Shown here: piece by piece, positions 45,428 through 53,791 of the stretch
Position numbering within the stretch: position 1 is the first letter of the stretch
Layout: every line of letters starts with the position of its first letter
Origin: Salinimicrobium sp963739625
GTDB taxonomy: Bacteria > Bacteroidota > Bacteroidia > Flavobacteriales > Flavobacteriaceae
Direction: 5' to 3'
Length of the DNA stretch: 64,000 nucleotides
Assembly: GCA_963739625.1 (NCBI GenBank)
Contig: CAVUAU010000015.1
Span: forward strand, 1-64,000
Position numbers and translations under genes: made by a program
The notes under the pieces: model-generated
Databases searched by the model: none
What the model saw: only the letters and a program-made list of their open reading frames with translations
Told to the model about the DNA's origin: nothing

Positions 45428-46283
45428 ATGCCTGAATTCCATTTTTCAAAAGAACCGGTGCTGGTATGTAAAGATCATACCGTAAGCGGAAAAAACTTTG
45501 AGTTGCGAAAAGATGAAGAATATGATCTTTTAGCAACCTTTCCACGACCTTCTCAAGAAGAGCTTCCGGAGTTTTACAAAAGCGAAGATTACATCTCCCA
45601 TACAGATTCAAAAAGGTCAGTTTTTGACAGGATCTATCAGGCGGTAAAATCTTACATGCTTCAGAAGAAGATCGGCTGGATCGAAAAAAGAAAACCATGC
45701 AAAGGAAATCTTCTTGACCTGGGTGCAGGTACGGGAGATTTTTTAGCAGAGGCAAAAAAGAGCGGCTGGAAGATTTTTGGAGCAGAACCTAATTCCGGAG
45801 CAAGAGATCTTGCTGCTCAAAAAGGTATTAATTTACTTCCCGATACTTCTTCTTTTGAAGATCATTCTTTTGACGTAATCACGATGTGGCATGTGCTCGA
45901 ACATGTGCCCGATCTGGATGTTCAAATAAAGGAGCTGGACAGGTTGCTAAAAAAAGATGGACTTTTGGTTATAGCTGTACCTAATTTCAAAAGTGCAGAT
46001 GCAAAAACTTATTCTGAAAACTGGGCAGCTTATGATGTACCAAGGCACCTTTTCCATTTTTCCGGGACGGCCATAAAAAAGATCTTTGGTGAGAAAGGTT
46101 TTTCACTTACTTCCCAAAAAGGACTTATTTTCGATTCGTTCTATGTGAGCCTACTTTCCGAAAAACATCAAACCAGACATTCAAGATCCGGTTAGAGCTT
46201 TTTGGAGAGGGCTGAGCTCAAACTGGTCGGCTCAAAAGACCGGAGAATACTCTTCCCTGGTCTATTTCCTGAATAAATCATAA
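45428..46283 (+). CDS. Class I SAM-dependent methyltransferase, frame interrupted near the C-terminus
   Basis: About 284 residues after repair. An N-terminal segment 'KDHTVSGKNFELRKDEEYDL' is followed by the Methyltransf-11/23 fold: 'NLLDLGAGTGDFLAEAKKSG' (motif I), 'IFGAEPNSGARDLA', 'FDVITMWHVLEHVPDLDVQI' (motif II-like) and 'DGLLVIAVPNFKSADA'. The frame shifts near 46171 (one extra A), after which the conserved end 'PVRAFWRGLSSNWSAQKTGE ... YFLNKS' reads to a TAA at 46281-46283. ATG 45428 chosen over an adjacent TTG. Substrate unknown; relatives act on polysaccharide or lipid intermediates. Stands alone between two terminators or gaps. Confidence 0.85.
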
Positions 46284-46493
46284 AAAAGGCATTTTAGAGG
46301 CTTTTTCCGGCTCTTTTGCCTCACACCGGGTTTAACTACCTTTTTAATTCTTTTATATACCATTAAATCGCTTCTATTGAAGCTGTTTTTGATAAAAGAA
46401 ATCTATTTCTATAGGTGAAGATATTTGATTTACCAATAATGGTAGTTTGGAGTCTATTTCTGCTGAATATTCAAATCCTTTCTTACTTTTGTG

Positions 46494-46501
46494 AACAAAC
46501 G
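46494..46501 (+). promoter_or_regulatory. Candidate -7 box (TACTTTTG) for the OmpH-like gene
   Basis: Exact TAnnTTTG match 15 bases before the start codon, implying a very short leader. No clear -33 element. Confidence 0.4.
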
Positions 46502-46516
46502 TTAAAATACAAGAAA

Positions 46517-47041
46517 ATGAAAAGATTGCTCATAGTACTCTCATTTGGAGCGCTGCTAACAAGTTGTGATAAAGAGAAAACAGCTTATGTAGATACCACC
46601 AAGTTAATGAAGGAGTATTCAGAGATGAAAGATGTGGAGGCTGATTTCACAACAAGATCTGAAAGTTTGAAAAAAGAGTTGGATTCCCTGAGTACAGGAT
46701 TCCGTCAGGAGGTTCAGGAGTTTCAGGAAAATGCTGCGACCATGTCTCAGGCTGAGAAGGAAGCTGCACAACAGGAGCTGATGCAGAAACAGCAAATGCT
46801 TCAGCAGCAACAGCAAATGAAAAGCGGTCAGCTAAGACAGGAAAGTCAGGTGATGATGGACTCTATGATCAACAAGGTAAAAGACTTTGTGAAGAGTTAC
46901 GGAGAAGAGAACGACTACACATATATTTTCGGGTCCAATGAATCTGCAAACATTCTTTATGCTAAGGAAGGAAAAGATATTACCCAGGAAGTCCTTGCAG
47001 AACTTAATGATGATGCAGATCATGTAGGTACTGAAGAATAA
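46517..47041 (+). CDS. OmpH/Skp-like periplasmic chaperone, lipoprotein
   Basis: 174 residues from the ATG at 46517, which gives a lipoprotein signal with lipobox 'LLTSC'; the longer open frame upstream lacks sense. After 'TAYVDTTKLMKEYSEMKDVE' comes a long Gln/Glu-rich coiled coil ('SQAEKEAAQQELMQKQQMLQ') forming the tentacles, and a closing strand region 'YTYIFGSNESANILYAKEGK' with 'DITQEVLAELND'. This is the OmpH (Skp) fold that escorts outer-membrane proteins; a lipidated form anchors it in a membrane. Normal length. Confidence 0.9.
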   Translation: MKRLLIVLSFGALLTSCDKEKTAYVDTTKLMKEYSEMKDVEADFTTRSESLKKELDSLSTGFRQEVQEFQENAATMSQAEKEAAQQELMQKQQMLQQQQQMKSGQLRQESQVMMDSMINKVKDFVKSYGEENDYTYIFGSNESANILYAKEGKDITQEVLAELNDDADHVGTEE

Positions 47042-47065
47042 ACTTTCACTTTTAAGCATCAAAAA

Positions 47066-47090
47066 GGGTTCCGTGTTGGAACCCTTTTTT
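47066..47090. terminator. Bidirectional terminator between ompH-like and DoxX genes
   Basis: Perfect GGGTTCC / GGAACCC arms, five-base loop, A run before and T run after, between convergent genes. Confidence 0.9.
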
Positions 47091-47110
47091 GTTTTGTATT
47101 AGTGGAATTT

Positions 47111-47509
47111 TTAAGCGGTCAACAAAAATATTCCGAAGATGATCACCATAAAATAACCGGTAATGGTAAAAGCGCCGGGATAATCTTTTGCCACCCGTTG
47201 CCCAAAGAGGAGCATGAGCAGCGTTAATGCCGCAATAACGAGTGACCACATCGCCAGAGTAGGATCATCAAAAAGCAGCAGTGTAAAAAAGCCACCCAGG
47301 GCCATGAGGCCGGCGATCACCTCAAGCAAAAGAATGATGCCTACAAGCAGCGGTACCATACCTCCCATAAAGGTGTTCTCAAAATGTCCTTTTAACCAAC
47401 CGGTGTTTCCGCTCCAGTCGGTCAATTTGTCGAGGCCCGATTGCAGAAAGGTGATCGTCGTGAACAATAAAATGAGCAATACGGGAATGTTGATTGAAAA
47501 GCTTTGCAT
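47111..47509 (-). CDS. DoxX-like four-helix membrane protein
   Basis: 132 residues with four membrane helices ('IPVLLILLFTTITFLQSGLD', 'MVPLLVGIILLLEVIAGLMA', 'LAMWSLVIAALTLLMLLFG', 'FTITGYFMVIIFGIFLL'). The 'FLQSGLDKLTDW' end of helix 1 resembles the DoxX/DUF6041-type 'FxxSGxxKL' motif. Function unknown; DoxX relatives associate with oxidoreductases or stress detoxification. Four bases downstream of holB, so expressed with it. Confidence 0.75.
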   Translation of the reverse strand: MQSFSINIPVLLILLFTTITFLQSGLDKLTDWSGNTGWLKGHFENTFMGGMVPLLVGIILLLEVIAGLMALGGFFTLLLFDDPTLAMWSLVIAALTLLMLLFGQRVAKDYPGAFTITGYFMVIIFGIFLLTA

Positions 47510-47513
47510 AAAG

Positions 47514-48662
47514 TTATTTTTTGTGTAGCAGTCTGGTTAGTTTAATAGAAAGATCGGTGAGGATGATCTTGGCATTTCCATTTCGTTCGATATGGTAAAT
47601 AGCATCCTCTAATTCTGAAGTAATGCCCATGATGTTCTTTCCGTGGATAAAAGGCGCGAATTTTTCCAGCTGAAACCCTTTTACCTGCGGCTCCATAAAA
47701 ACAAGATCCTTCGCCTGGTAATTATGTAACAGGGCCTGCCGGAAGAAATCCAGGCAAAACAGAAGGAACTTCTTCTGAGATTCTCTACCGGTAGCTGCAA
47801 TGGTTTCGCTCCAGCTGATCAAATCTCCGATTGCAGCCTTATTTCCTTTGGCCTTAAAAGCACTTCTCACCCAGGTCACGAACCATTCTTCGAACTGTTC
47901 ATCGCCCGAATTTTGCTCAAGAATATGAAGGGCATTCGTGAAACTTCCGTTTGCTCGATGGGCTATGGTAAGTGCCTTTGCCTGGTCGCAGTTTTCCTTT
48001 TTCATGAGACCTTCGGCAATTACAGCCTCGTTAAGCGGCGGAAAGTGCAGCGTTTGACAGCGTGACCTGATGGTTTGTATGATATTCTCCTCTTCTTCGG
48101 TAATAAGGATGAAGAGGGTTTCATTTGGCGGTTCCTCTATAAGCTTCAGCAGCTTATTGGAAGCCGAAGTATTCATTTTGTCGGCCATCCAGATGATCAT
48201 AACCTTGAATCCTCCTTCGTAAGACTTCAGGGAAAGTGACTTCACAATATCCTGTGCCTCATTCACCCCAATTTGTCCCTGTTTGTTCTCTATTCCGAGT
48301 TTTTGGTACCAGTCATAAAGACTTCCGTAGGGATTTTGCTGCACGAATTGCCGCCACTCCTCAAGGAAATTAGACGAAACAGGATTCTTTTTGATCTTGT
48401 CGTTATTGGCTACCGGAAAGGCAAAGTGCAGGTCGGGATGAGATAACTTGTTCATCTTGATGTTGCAGGCTTCGACTCCGGTATTGTTTTCGGCAGCGGT
48501 GTTGCGACAAAGGATATATTGTGCGTAGGCAATAGCCATTGGCAAGGTCCCGCTTCCCGATGGGCCTGCAAACAACTGAGCATGTGGAATGCGGCCGTTA
48601 TTGGCAGTTGTGGTGAGATGGTTCTTGATGTGCGGAAGCCCTAATACTTCAGAAAATAGCAT
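47514..48662 (-). CDS. holB: DNA polymerase III delta' subunit (HolB)
   Basis: 382 residues from ATG 48662 ('MLFSEVLGLPHIKNHLTTTA'); a TTG two codons upstream is less likely. 'GRIPHAQLFAGPSGSGTLPM' is the P-loop position; Lys of the Walker A motif is replaced by Leu, as expected for delta', which does not hydrolyse ATP. 'KVMIIWMADKMNTSASNKLL' and 'LIEEPPNETLFILITEEEEN' followed by 'IIQTIRSRCQTLHF' form the sensor region with the SRC motif. Clamp-loader component. Divergent from pgk. Confidence 0.94.
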   Translation of the reverse strand: MLFSEVLGLPHIKNHLTTTANNGRIPHAQLFAGPSGSGTLPMAIAYAQYILCRNTAAENNTGVEACNIKMNKLSHPDLHFAFPVANNDKIKKNPVSSNFLEEWRQFVQQNPYGSLYDWYQKLGIENKQGQIGVNEAQDIVKSLSLKSYEGGFKVMIIWMADKMNTSASNKLLKLIEEPPNETLFILITEEEENIIQTIRSRCQTLHFPPLNEAVIAEGLMKKENCDQAKALTIAHRANGSFTNALHILEQNSGDEQFEEWFVTWVRSAFKAKGNKAAIGDLISWSETIAATGRESQKKFLLFCLDFFRQALLHNYQAKDLVFMEPQVKGFQLEKFAPFIHGKNIMGITSELEDAIYHIERNGNAKIILTDLSIKLTRLLHKK

Positions 48663-48732
48663 AAGCAAAGATAAAATTTCTCCACACTTTTATATCTTAG
48701 GGAAAAATTTTCTTTCGACTAAAAAAGACCAG

Positions 48733-49917
48733 ATGAGAACTATAGACGACTACAATTTCCAAAATAAAAAAGCACTAATAAGAGTAGATTTTAACGTGCC
48801 TTTGAACGATGATCTCGAGGTGGGAGACACCAGCAGGATCGAAGGTGCAAAACCAACGGTTGATAAGATCCTTGCTGACGGGGGAAGTGCCATTTTAATG
48901 TCCCACCTGGGACGGCCAAAAGGTGTGGAACAGCAGTATTCCCTGGAGAATATTGTTGGAAAAGTTTCTGAGATCCTTGGGGTGAAGGTGAAATTCGTTT
49001 CAGAATGCGTAGGAGACGTCGCAGAAGAGGCAGCCGAAGAGTTGCAGCCGGGAGAAGTACTCTTACTTGAGAATCTAAGATTCCACAAAGAAGAGGAAAA
49101 AGGGGATGAGGAATTCGCTAAAGATCTTTCAAAACTTGGAGACATATATGTAAACGACGCTTTTGGAACCGCTCACAGGGCCCACGCTTCGACAACAATA
49201 GTTGCAAAATACTTTAAAGACAAGTGCTTTGGGTATCTTCTTGCCCGTGAGATCGAGAGCCTGGAAAAGGTATTGGGAAGTTCCAAAAAACCGGTTACAG
49301 CAGTTCTTGGCGGCGCCAAGGTTTCTACAAAGATCACCGTGATCGAGAATATCCTGGACAAAGTTGATCATCTTATCATTGGTGGCGGGATGACCTATAC
49401 CTTTATTAAGGCACAGGGAGGAAGTATTGGAAGCTCACTGGTTGAAGATGACAAGCAGGAACTTGCTCTTAAGATCCTTAAATCTGCGGAAAGTAAAGGA
49501 GTAAAAATTCATTTACCTGTAGATTCGGTTATTGCCGACAGTTTTTCTGAACTGGCCAATACCGAAGTAGTGCCGGTAGAGAATATACCTGACGGCTGGA
49601 TGGGACTGGACATTGGGCCTGAAACGATCAAGAATTACAGCAAAGTAATTGAAGATTCAGCCACTATTCTTTGGAATGGTCCCATGGGCGTTTTTGAAAT
49701 GGAACCGTTTGCAAAAGGAACTATTGCTGTGGGAGAAGCTATAGCTGCAGCTACGGCTAAAGGTGCCTTCTCTCTTGTAGGGGGAGGAGATTCTGTCGCC
49801 GCAGTAAAACAATTTAATCTTGAAGACAAAATGAGCTATGTATCCACGGGGGGTGGAGCCATGCTAGAGATGCTGGAAGGAAAAAGTTTACCCGGGATTG
49901 AAGCCATAAAAAACTAA
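48733..49917 (+). CDS. pgk: Phosphoglycerate kinase
   Basis: 394 residues from the ATG of 'MRTIDDYNFQNKKALIRVDF' (48733); the longer open frame overlaps holB and is not PGK. Signatures: 'ALIRVDFNVPLND', 'ILMSHLGRPKG', 'LLLENLRFHKEEEKGDEEFA', 'YVNDAFGTAHRAHAST', 'VTAVLGGAKVSTKITVIENI', and the nucleotide-binding 'FSLVGGGDSVAAVKQF' and 'YVSTGGGAMLEMLEGKSLPG'. Glycolytic enzyme making ATP from 1,3-bisphosphoglycerate. Intact. Confidence 0.98.
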   Translation: MRTIDDYNFQNKKALIRVDFNVPLNDDLEVGDTSRIEGAKPTVDKILADGGSAILMSHLGRPKGVEQQYSLENIVGKVSEILGVKVKFVSECVGDVAEEAAEELQPGEVLLLENLRFHKEEEKGDEEFAKDLSKLGDIYVNDAFGTAHRAHASTTIVAKYFKDKCFGYLLAREIESLEKVLGSSKKPVTAVLGGAKVSTKITVIENILDKVDHLIIGGGMTYTFIKAQGGSIGSSLVEDDKQELALKILKSAESKGVKIHLPVDSVIADSFSELANTEVVPVENIPDGWMGLDIGPETIKNYSKVIEDSATILWNGPMGVFEMEPFAKGTIAVGEAIAAATAKGAFSLVGGGDSVAAVKQFNLEDKMSYVSTGGGAMLEMLEGKSLPGIEAIKN

Positions 49918-49972
49918 AGAGGTACAATAATTGTAGCCTGTAGAAAGTTCATGGATGAATAATGCGATAATA

Positions 49973-51550
49973 ATGAGAAAACAAATTTTATCTTTTTTGC
50001 TGTTGCTCTGTTCTGCTGCTGTATTAGCACAGGAAAAAGCAACTCCTAAAGAAGGTCAAATTGCGAAAGAAGAGGCATCGGGTGACACTATCAAACTTCC
50101 TGAACAGGAATTCTTTATGCTTTTGGACAATGACGATGTAGAATTCGCCAATAAAGTTCCGGTACATAAGATCATAAAAGACTCGACGGTTTTCGCCCTT
50201 TTAGACAACGCGAATGCCGCTGCTATCGATTCCCTTTGGCAAAAAGAGCTTTTTGAATCCAGCCTGTATTCCAATCTCAAAGATTCGCTGCTTGACCTCG
50301 AGTACAACGAGGTGGTGTATGATGATCTTCCTACAGACACCCTCAAGGCGCGACTGGCAAAATTAAATGCCAAAACCCCTTTTAATATTGAGTACAATCC
50401 ATTGCTTGAGAACGTCATCAAGTCTTACCTGAAACGGAACAAAAAGTCCATGGAAAGGTTAATGGCGCTTAGTACATACTACTTTCCCATGTTTGAGCAA
50501 AAGCTGGACAAGTACAATATTCCACTGGAGATCAAGTACCTCGCTATTGTAGAGTCTGCTTTGAACCCAAGAGCACGTTCACGTGTGGGTGCGACCGGCC
50601 TCTGGCAATTTATGTTTGCAACCGGGAAAATGCACGGTCTTAATGTAAGTTCTTATGTAGATGAGCGAATGGATCCTGTAAGGTCTACTGAAGCTGCCGC
50701 AGAATACCTCTCAACCCTTTACAGGGTTTTTGAGGATTGGGACCTGGTGTTGGCATCATATAATTCGGGCCCCGGAAATGTTTCTAAAGCCATCAGGAGA
50801 AGTGGAGGCTCTACGAATTACTGGAATTTAAGACCATATTTGCCAAGAGAGACCGCAGGCTATGTACCGGCTTTCCTGGCTACACTTTACATTTTTGAGT
50901 ATGCTGAAGAGCATGGCTTTCAGCCGCCAAACCCGCGCACTACTTACTTCGAAACCGATACCATTCAAACTAAAAAAGCGCTCACCTTCGATCAAATTTC
51001 CGAAGTGACAGGTGTTGAAAAGGAATTGCTGGAGTTTCTTAACCCGAGCTTTAAACTTGATGTTATTCCCTACATAGAAGACGAGAAGTACAGTTTGAGA
51101 TTACCGCGGAACAAGACCGGATTCTTTGTAAATAACGAAGACGCGATTTACGGTTACGCCGCGGCCGAGATGGCCAAAAAAGAAAAGACTTTACCGCAGC
51201 TGGTTGAAGCCGAGAGCAGGATTCGCTACAGGGTGCAAAGGGGAGATTACCTGGGAAAAATTGCAGAACGCTATGGTGTGGGTGTAAGCCAGATCAAGCG
51301 GTGGAACAATCTCAGAAGCAACAATTTGAGAGTTGGGCAACGTTTAACGATCTATCCCAGAAGACCTGTAACAGCTCAAAATTCATCTTCGGGGAGCAAT
51401 CCGAAGTTCTACACGGTTAAACACGGGGATTCTTTATGGAGCATCTCTAAGAAATTTCCCGGTGTCACTGTACAGAAAATCAAAAATCTTAATAACATGA
51501 ATAGTAATAGCCTTAAACCGGGCATGAAACTAAAACTTTCGGAAGGGTAG
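49973..51550 (+). CDS. MltD-like lytic transglycosylase with two LysM domains
   Basis: 525 residues from ATG 49973 with signal peptide ('QILSFLLLLCSAAVLAQE'); an ATG 18 bases upstream is an alternative. SLT domain: 'EIKYLAIVESALNPRARSRV' with catalytic Glu in 'VESAL', then 'GATGLWQFMFATGKMHGLNV' and 'VLASYNSGPGNVSKAIRRSG'. Two C-terminal LysM modules ('RYRVQRGDYLGKIAERYGVG', 'FYTVKHGDSLWSISKKFPGV') bind glycan strands. Cleaves peptidoglycan to 1,6-anhydro products, which can feed the salvage pathway at 6-14 kb. Followed 19 bases later by the DUF4837 gene. Confidence 0.94.
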   Translation: MRKQILSFLLLLCSAAVLAQEKATPKEGQIAKEEASGDTIKLPEQEFFMLLDNDDVEFANKVPVHKIIKDSTVFALLDNANAAAIDSLWQKELFESSLYSNLKDSLLDLEYNEVVYDDLPTDTLKARLAKLNAKTPFNIEYNPLLENVIKSYLKRNKKSMERLMALSTYYFPMFEQKLDKYNIPLEIKYLAIVESALNPRARSRVGATGLWQFMFATGKMHGLNVSSYVDERMDPVRSTEAAAEYLSTLYRVFEDWDLVLASYNSGPGNVSKAIRRSGGSTNYWNLRPYLPRETAGYVPAFLATLYIFEYAEEHGFQPPNPRTTYFETDTIQTKKALTFDQISEVTGVEKELLEFLNPSFKLDVIPYIEDEKYSLRLPRNKTGFFVNNEDAIYGYAAAEMAKKEKTLPQLVEAESRIRYRVQRGDYLGKIAERYGVGVSQIKRWNNLRSNNLRVGQRLTIYPRRPVTAQNSSSGSNPKFYTVKHGDSLWSISKKFPGVTVQKIKNLNNMNSNSLKPGMKLKLSEG

Positions 51551-51569
51551 GGCCTCCAAAACCACAATT

Positions 51570-52547
51570 ATGAAATACACATTAGCAGTTATTATTGGAT
51601 TTTTGATGCTCACGTCCTGTGAGAATGATCCAAAAAAGAACCAGGTGATCCTGGCAGATTCTTCGGGTAACATCAACAGCCTTTCGGTAATTATTCCCAA
51701 TGATCTTTGGAATGGGGAAGTAGGCGAAGAAATAAGGCGAATACTGGCGGCACCGGTAGATGGGCTGCCTCAAGAAGAGCCGTTATTTTCTATAAGTCAA
51801 ATGCCACCTGAAGCTTTTTCGGGCTTCGTGAGGAAGAACAGGATCTTTTTACAGATAGAGAAAGGTAAGGAAGCCGGAATTAAAATTGCCGAAAACCCTT
51901 ATGCGAGACCTCAGAAGGGCATTAAGGTCACCGGCCAGACGAATGAAGAGATCATTAACATCCTGGATAAAAATTCAGAACAGATCATTCAGGAATTCAA
52001 GAAGACCGAAATTAAAGAAAAGCAACGCCGCATTAGCAAATCTTTGAAAGACGATACTCCGCTTGAGGAGAAATTAGGCGTTTCCTTGAAATTTCCTACG
52101 GCCTACAGGTATGCAAAACAGGATGATGATTTCTTCTGGATAAGAAAAGACATCAAGAACGGAAGCATGGAGATCCTCGTGTATGAGGTGCCTATGAGCA
52201 CGATCAACAAGGACACCAATACCATTGGGAACATTATCAAGATGCGCGATTCAATTGGAGCAGCAAATATTCCCGGCCCGATAGATGGCAGCCACATGAT
52301 CACCGAGGCGGCCTATGCACCTTACCTGTTCAATTCTCAAATCGACAATAAATTTGCTTATGAGACTAAAGGCACCTGGGAGGTGACAAATGCCTTTATG
52401 GCGGGGCCTTTCCTCAATTATGCAGTGATGGACGAAGAACACAACCGCATAGTGGTGCTGGAGGGTTTTACCTTCGCTCCCTCGGCCAGAAAACGGGACA
52501 ACATGCTCGAACTTGAAGCTATCTTAAAATCGGCTAAGATCAAGTAA
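51570..52547 (+). CDS. DUF4837-family lipoprotein
   Basis: 325 residues. Lipobox 'IIGFLMLTSC' with Cys17. The body is an alpha/beta protein with the family blocks 'SLSVIIPNDLWNGEVGEEIR', 'QPFFWIRKD'-type (here 'DDDFFWIRKDIKNGSMEILV') and 'TKGTWEVTNAFMAGPFLNYA'. Unknown function, restricted to Bacteroidota in my knowledge; constant position between the transglycosylase and tatA suggests a role at the envelope. Intact. Confidence 0.82.
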   Translation: MKYTLAVIIGFLMLTSCENDPKKNQVILADSSGNINSLSVIIPNDLWNGEVGEEIRRILAAPVDGLPQEEPLFSISQMPPEAFSGFVRKNRIFLQIEKGKEAGIKIAENPYARPQKGIKVTGQTNEEIINILDKNSEQIIQEFKKTEIKEKQRRISKSLKDDTPLEEKLGVSLKFPTAYRYAKQDDDFFWIRKDIKNGSMEILVYEVPMSTINKDTNTIGNIIKMRDSIGAANIPGPIDGSHMITEAAYAPYLFNSQIDNKFAYETKGTWEVTNAFMAGPFLNYAVMDEEHNRIVVLEGFTFAPSARKRDNMLELEAILKSAKIK

Positions 52548-52570
52548 AGAAGAATTTAAAGAAAAGAAAA

Positions 52571-52597
52571 AACCCAACTAAAAAGTTGGGTTTTTTA
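52571..52597. terminator. Bidirectional terminator between DUF4837 and tatA
   Basis: AACCCAACT / AGTTGGGTT arms around an AAAA loop with flanking A6 and T6 runs, between convergent genes. Confidence 0.92.
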
Positions 52598-52618
52598 AAT
52601 TATTATACTATTTGGGGA

Positions 52619-52816
52619 TTATAGTCGTTTGTGGTCTTCCTCCGGTTTTGTAGAGGGCTCGTCATCTTTTGAAGCGTCTTTAAATTCTTTAATCCCGCTT
52701 CCCAAGCCTCTCATCAATTCTGGAATTTTTCTTCCACCAAACAACAACAACACCACCACAAGAATAATAACTATCTGTGATGTTCCAATAACCCAAGGTA
52801 AAATAACTGCGTTCAT
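52619..52816 (-). CDS. tatA: Sec-independent translocase subunit TatA/E
   Basis: 65 residues: N-terminal membrane helix ('IGTSQIVIILVVVLLLFGG'), the FGGRK-IPEL hinge, amphipathic helix ('MRGLGSGIKEFKDASKD') and charged tail. Forms the pore component of the twin-arginine export system for folded proteins. tatC is not adjacent, as is common in flavobacteria. The start (MNAVILPWVIGTSQ) is the only ATG that keeps the helix. Confidence 0.93.
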   Translation of the reverse strand: MNAVILPWVIGTSQIVIILVVVLLLFGGRKIPELMRGLGSGIKEFKDASKDDEPSTKPEEDHKRL

Positions 52817-52906
52817 AACTGTAAATTTAGTGCTGCAAAGTTAACAATAAAACTTTAAATCAATGGTTTCTGTTCATAGAAAAGCAGTTTAAAATTAACT
52901 TTATCA

Positions 52907-52914
52907 TATCTTTG
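52907..52914 (+). promoter_or_regulatory. -7 box (TATCTTTG) right before the M23 peptidase gene
   Basis: Exact TAnnTTTG match ending 5 bases before the start codon, so transcription would begin at the ATG or next to it. A weak TTTA stands near -33 spacing. Would drive the whole M23-to-rfbD unit. Confidence 0.45.
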
Positions 52915-52919
52915 TCTCA

Positions 52920-53789
52920 ATGTCAGAAAATAGCGAAAATAAAAGGAATTTCACTCAAAAGCTGCTGCACAAGTACAGGTTGATCGTCCTGAATGAAGAC
53001 ACTTTTGAAGAAAAAATTTCTTTTAAGCTCACCCGGCTTAACGTTTTTGTGGTGGTTACCGTAGCGGTTATTCTGTTGATCGCCGGGACCACGGTTTTGA
53101 TTGCCTTTACAGGCTTGCGCGAATATATTCCCGGCTATTCCTCTACTGCACTTAAACAACGTGCGGTTGAACTGGCCTACAAGACAGATTCTCTGCAAAC
53201 AGTGGTTGAATTAAATAACCAATACCTTAGTTCGGTTAAGAGAGTCCTTTCGGGAGATATTAAATCTGAAGAATTCAACAGGGACTCTCTCCTGGAGACC
53301 GATCGGCTCGACCCCGAAGAAGTAGACCTGAAGCCGTCAAAGGAAGATTCCCTCTTAAGAGATGTTGTAAACCAGGAAGACAAATACAATTTTCTGGAGA
53401 CTGCGACCTCAAAAGCCAATTACGCACTTTTCGCGCCGCTAAAAGGACCTTTTTCTGAAAAATACAACATCAAGGACAAGCATTTTGGAGTCGATATTGT
53501 AGCTTCGCAGAACGCCCCGGTAAAATCTGTTGCCGACGGGACAGTTGTTTTTGCAGGCTGGACTTCCGAAACCGGGAATGTCATCATTATTGAGCACAGC
53601 TATGGCCTCTTATCGGTTTATAAGCACAATGCCTCCCTCACCAAAGAACAGGGAGAAAGGGTGCAAAAAGGAGAAGTGATAGCAACCGCAGGCTCAACAG
53701 GAGAATTCTCCACAGGACCACACCTGCATTTCGAACTTTGGAACGAGGGCCGACCTGTAAACCCTGTAGATTTCATTGATTTTCAATAA
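52920..53789 (+). CDS. M23-family (LytM) peptidoglycan endopeptidase, membrane-anchored
   Basis: 289 residues: cytoplasmic N-terminus, one membrane helix ('VFVVVTVAVILLIAGTTVLI'), a linker with helical Glu/Asp-rich part, and a C-terminal LytM domain with zinc ligands in 'HFGVDIVASQNAPVKSVADG' (H-x3-D) and 'TGPHLHFELW' (HxH). 'GTVVFAGWTSETGNVIIIEH' is the conserved core. Cuts cross-bridges or activates other hydrolases; topology with a single anchor resembles septal or elongation-linked M23 proteins. Two bases before the GH3-like gene: one operon. Confidence 0.93.
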   Translation: MSENSENKRNFTQKLLHKYRLIVLNEDTFEEKISFKLTRLNVFVVVTVAVILLIAGTTVLIAFTGLREYIPGYSSTALKQRAVELAYKTDSLQTVVELNNQYLSSVKRVLSGDIKSEEFNRDSLLETDRLDPEEVDLKPSKEDSLLRDVVNQEDKYNFLETATSKANYALFAPLKGPFSEKYNIKDKHFGVDIVASQNAPVKSVADGTVVFAGWTSETGNVIIIEHSYGLLSVYKHNASLTKEQGERVQKGEVIATAGSTGEFSTGPHLHFELWNEGRPVNPVDFIDFQ

Positions 53790-53791
53790 TT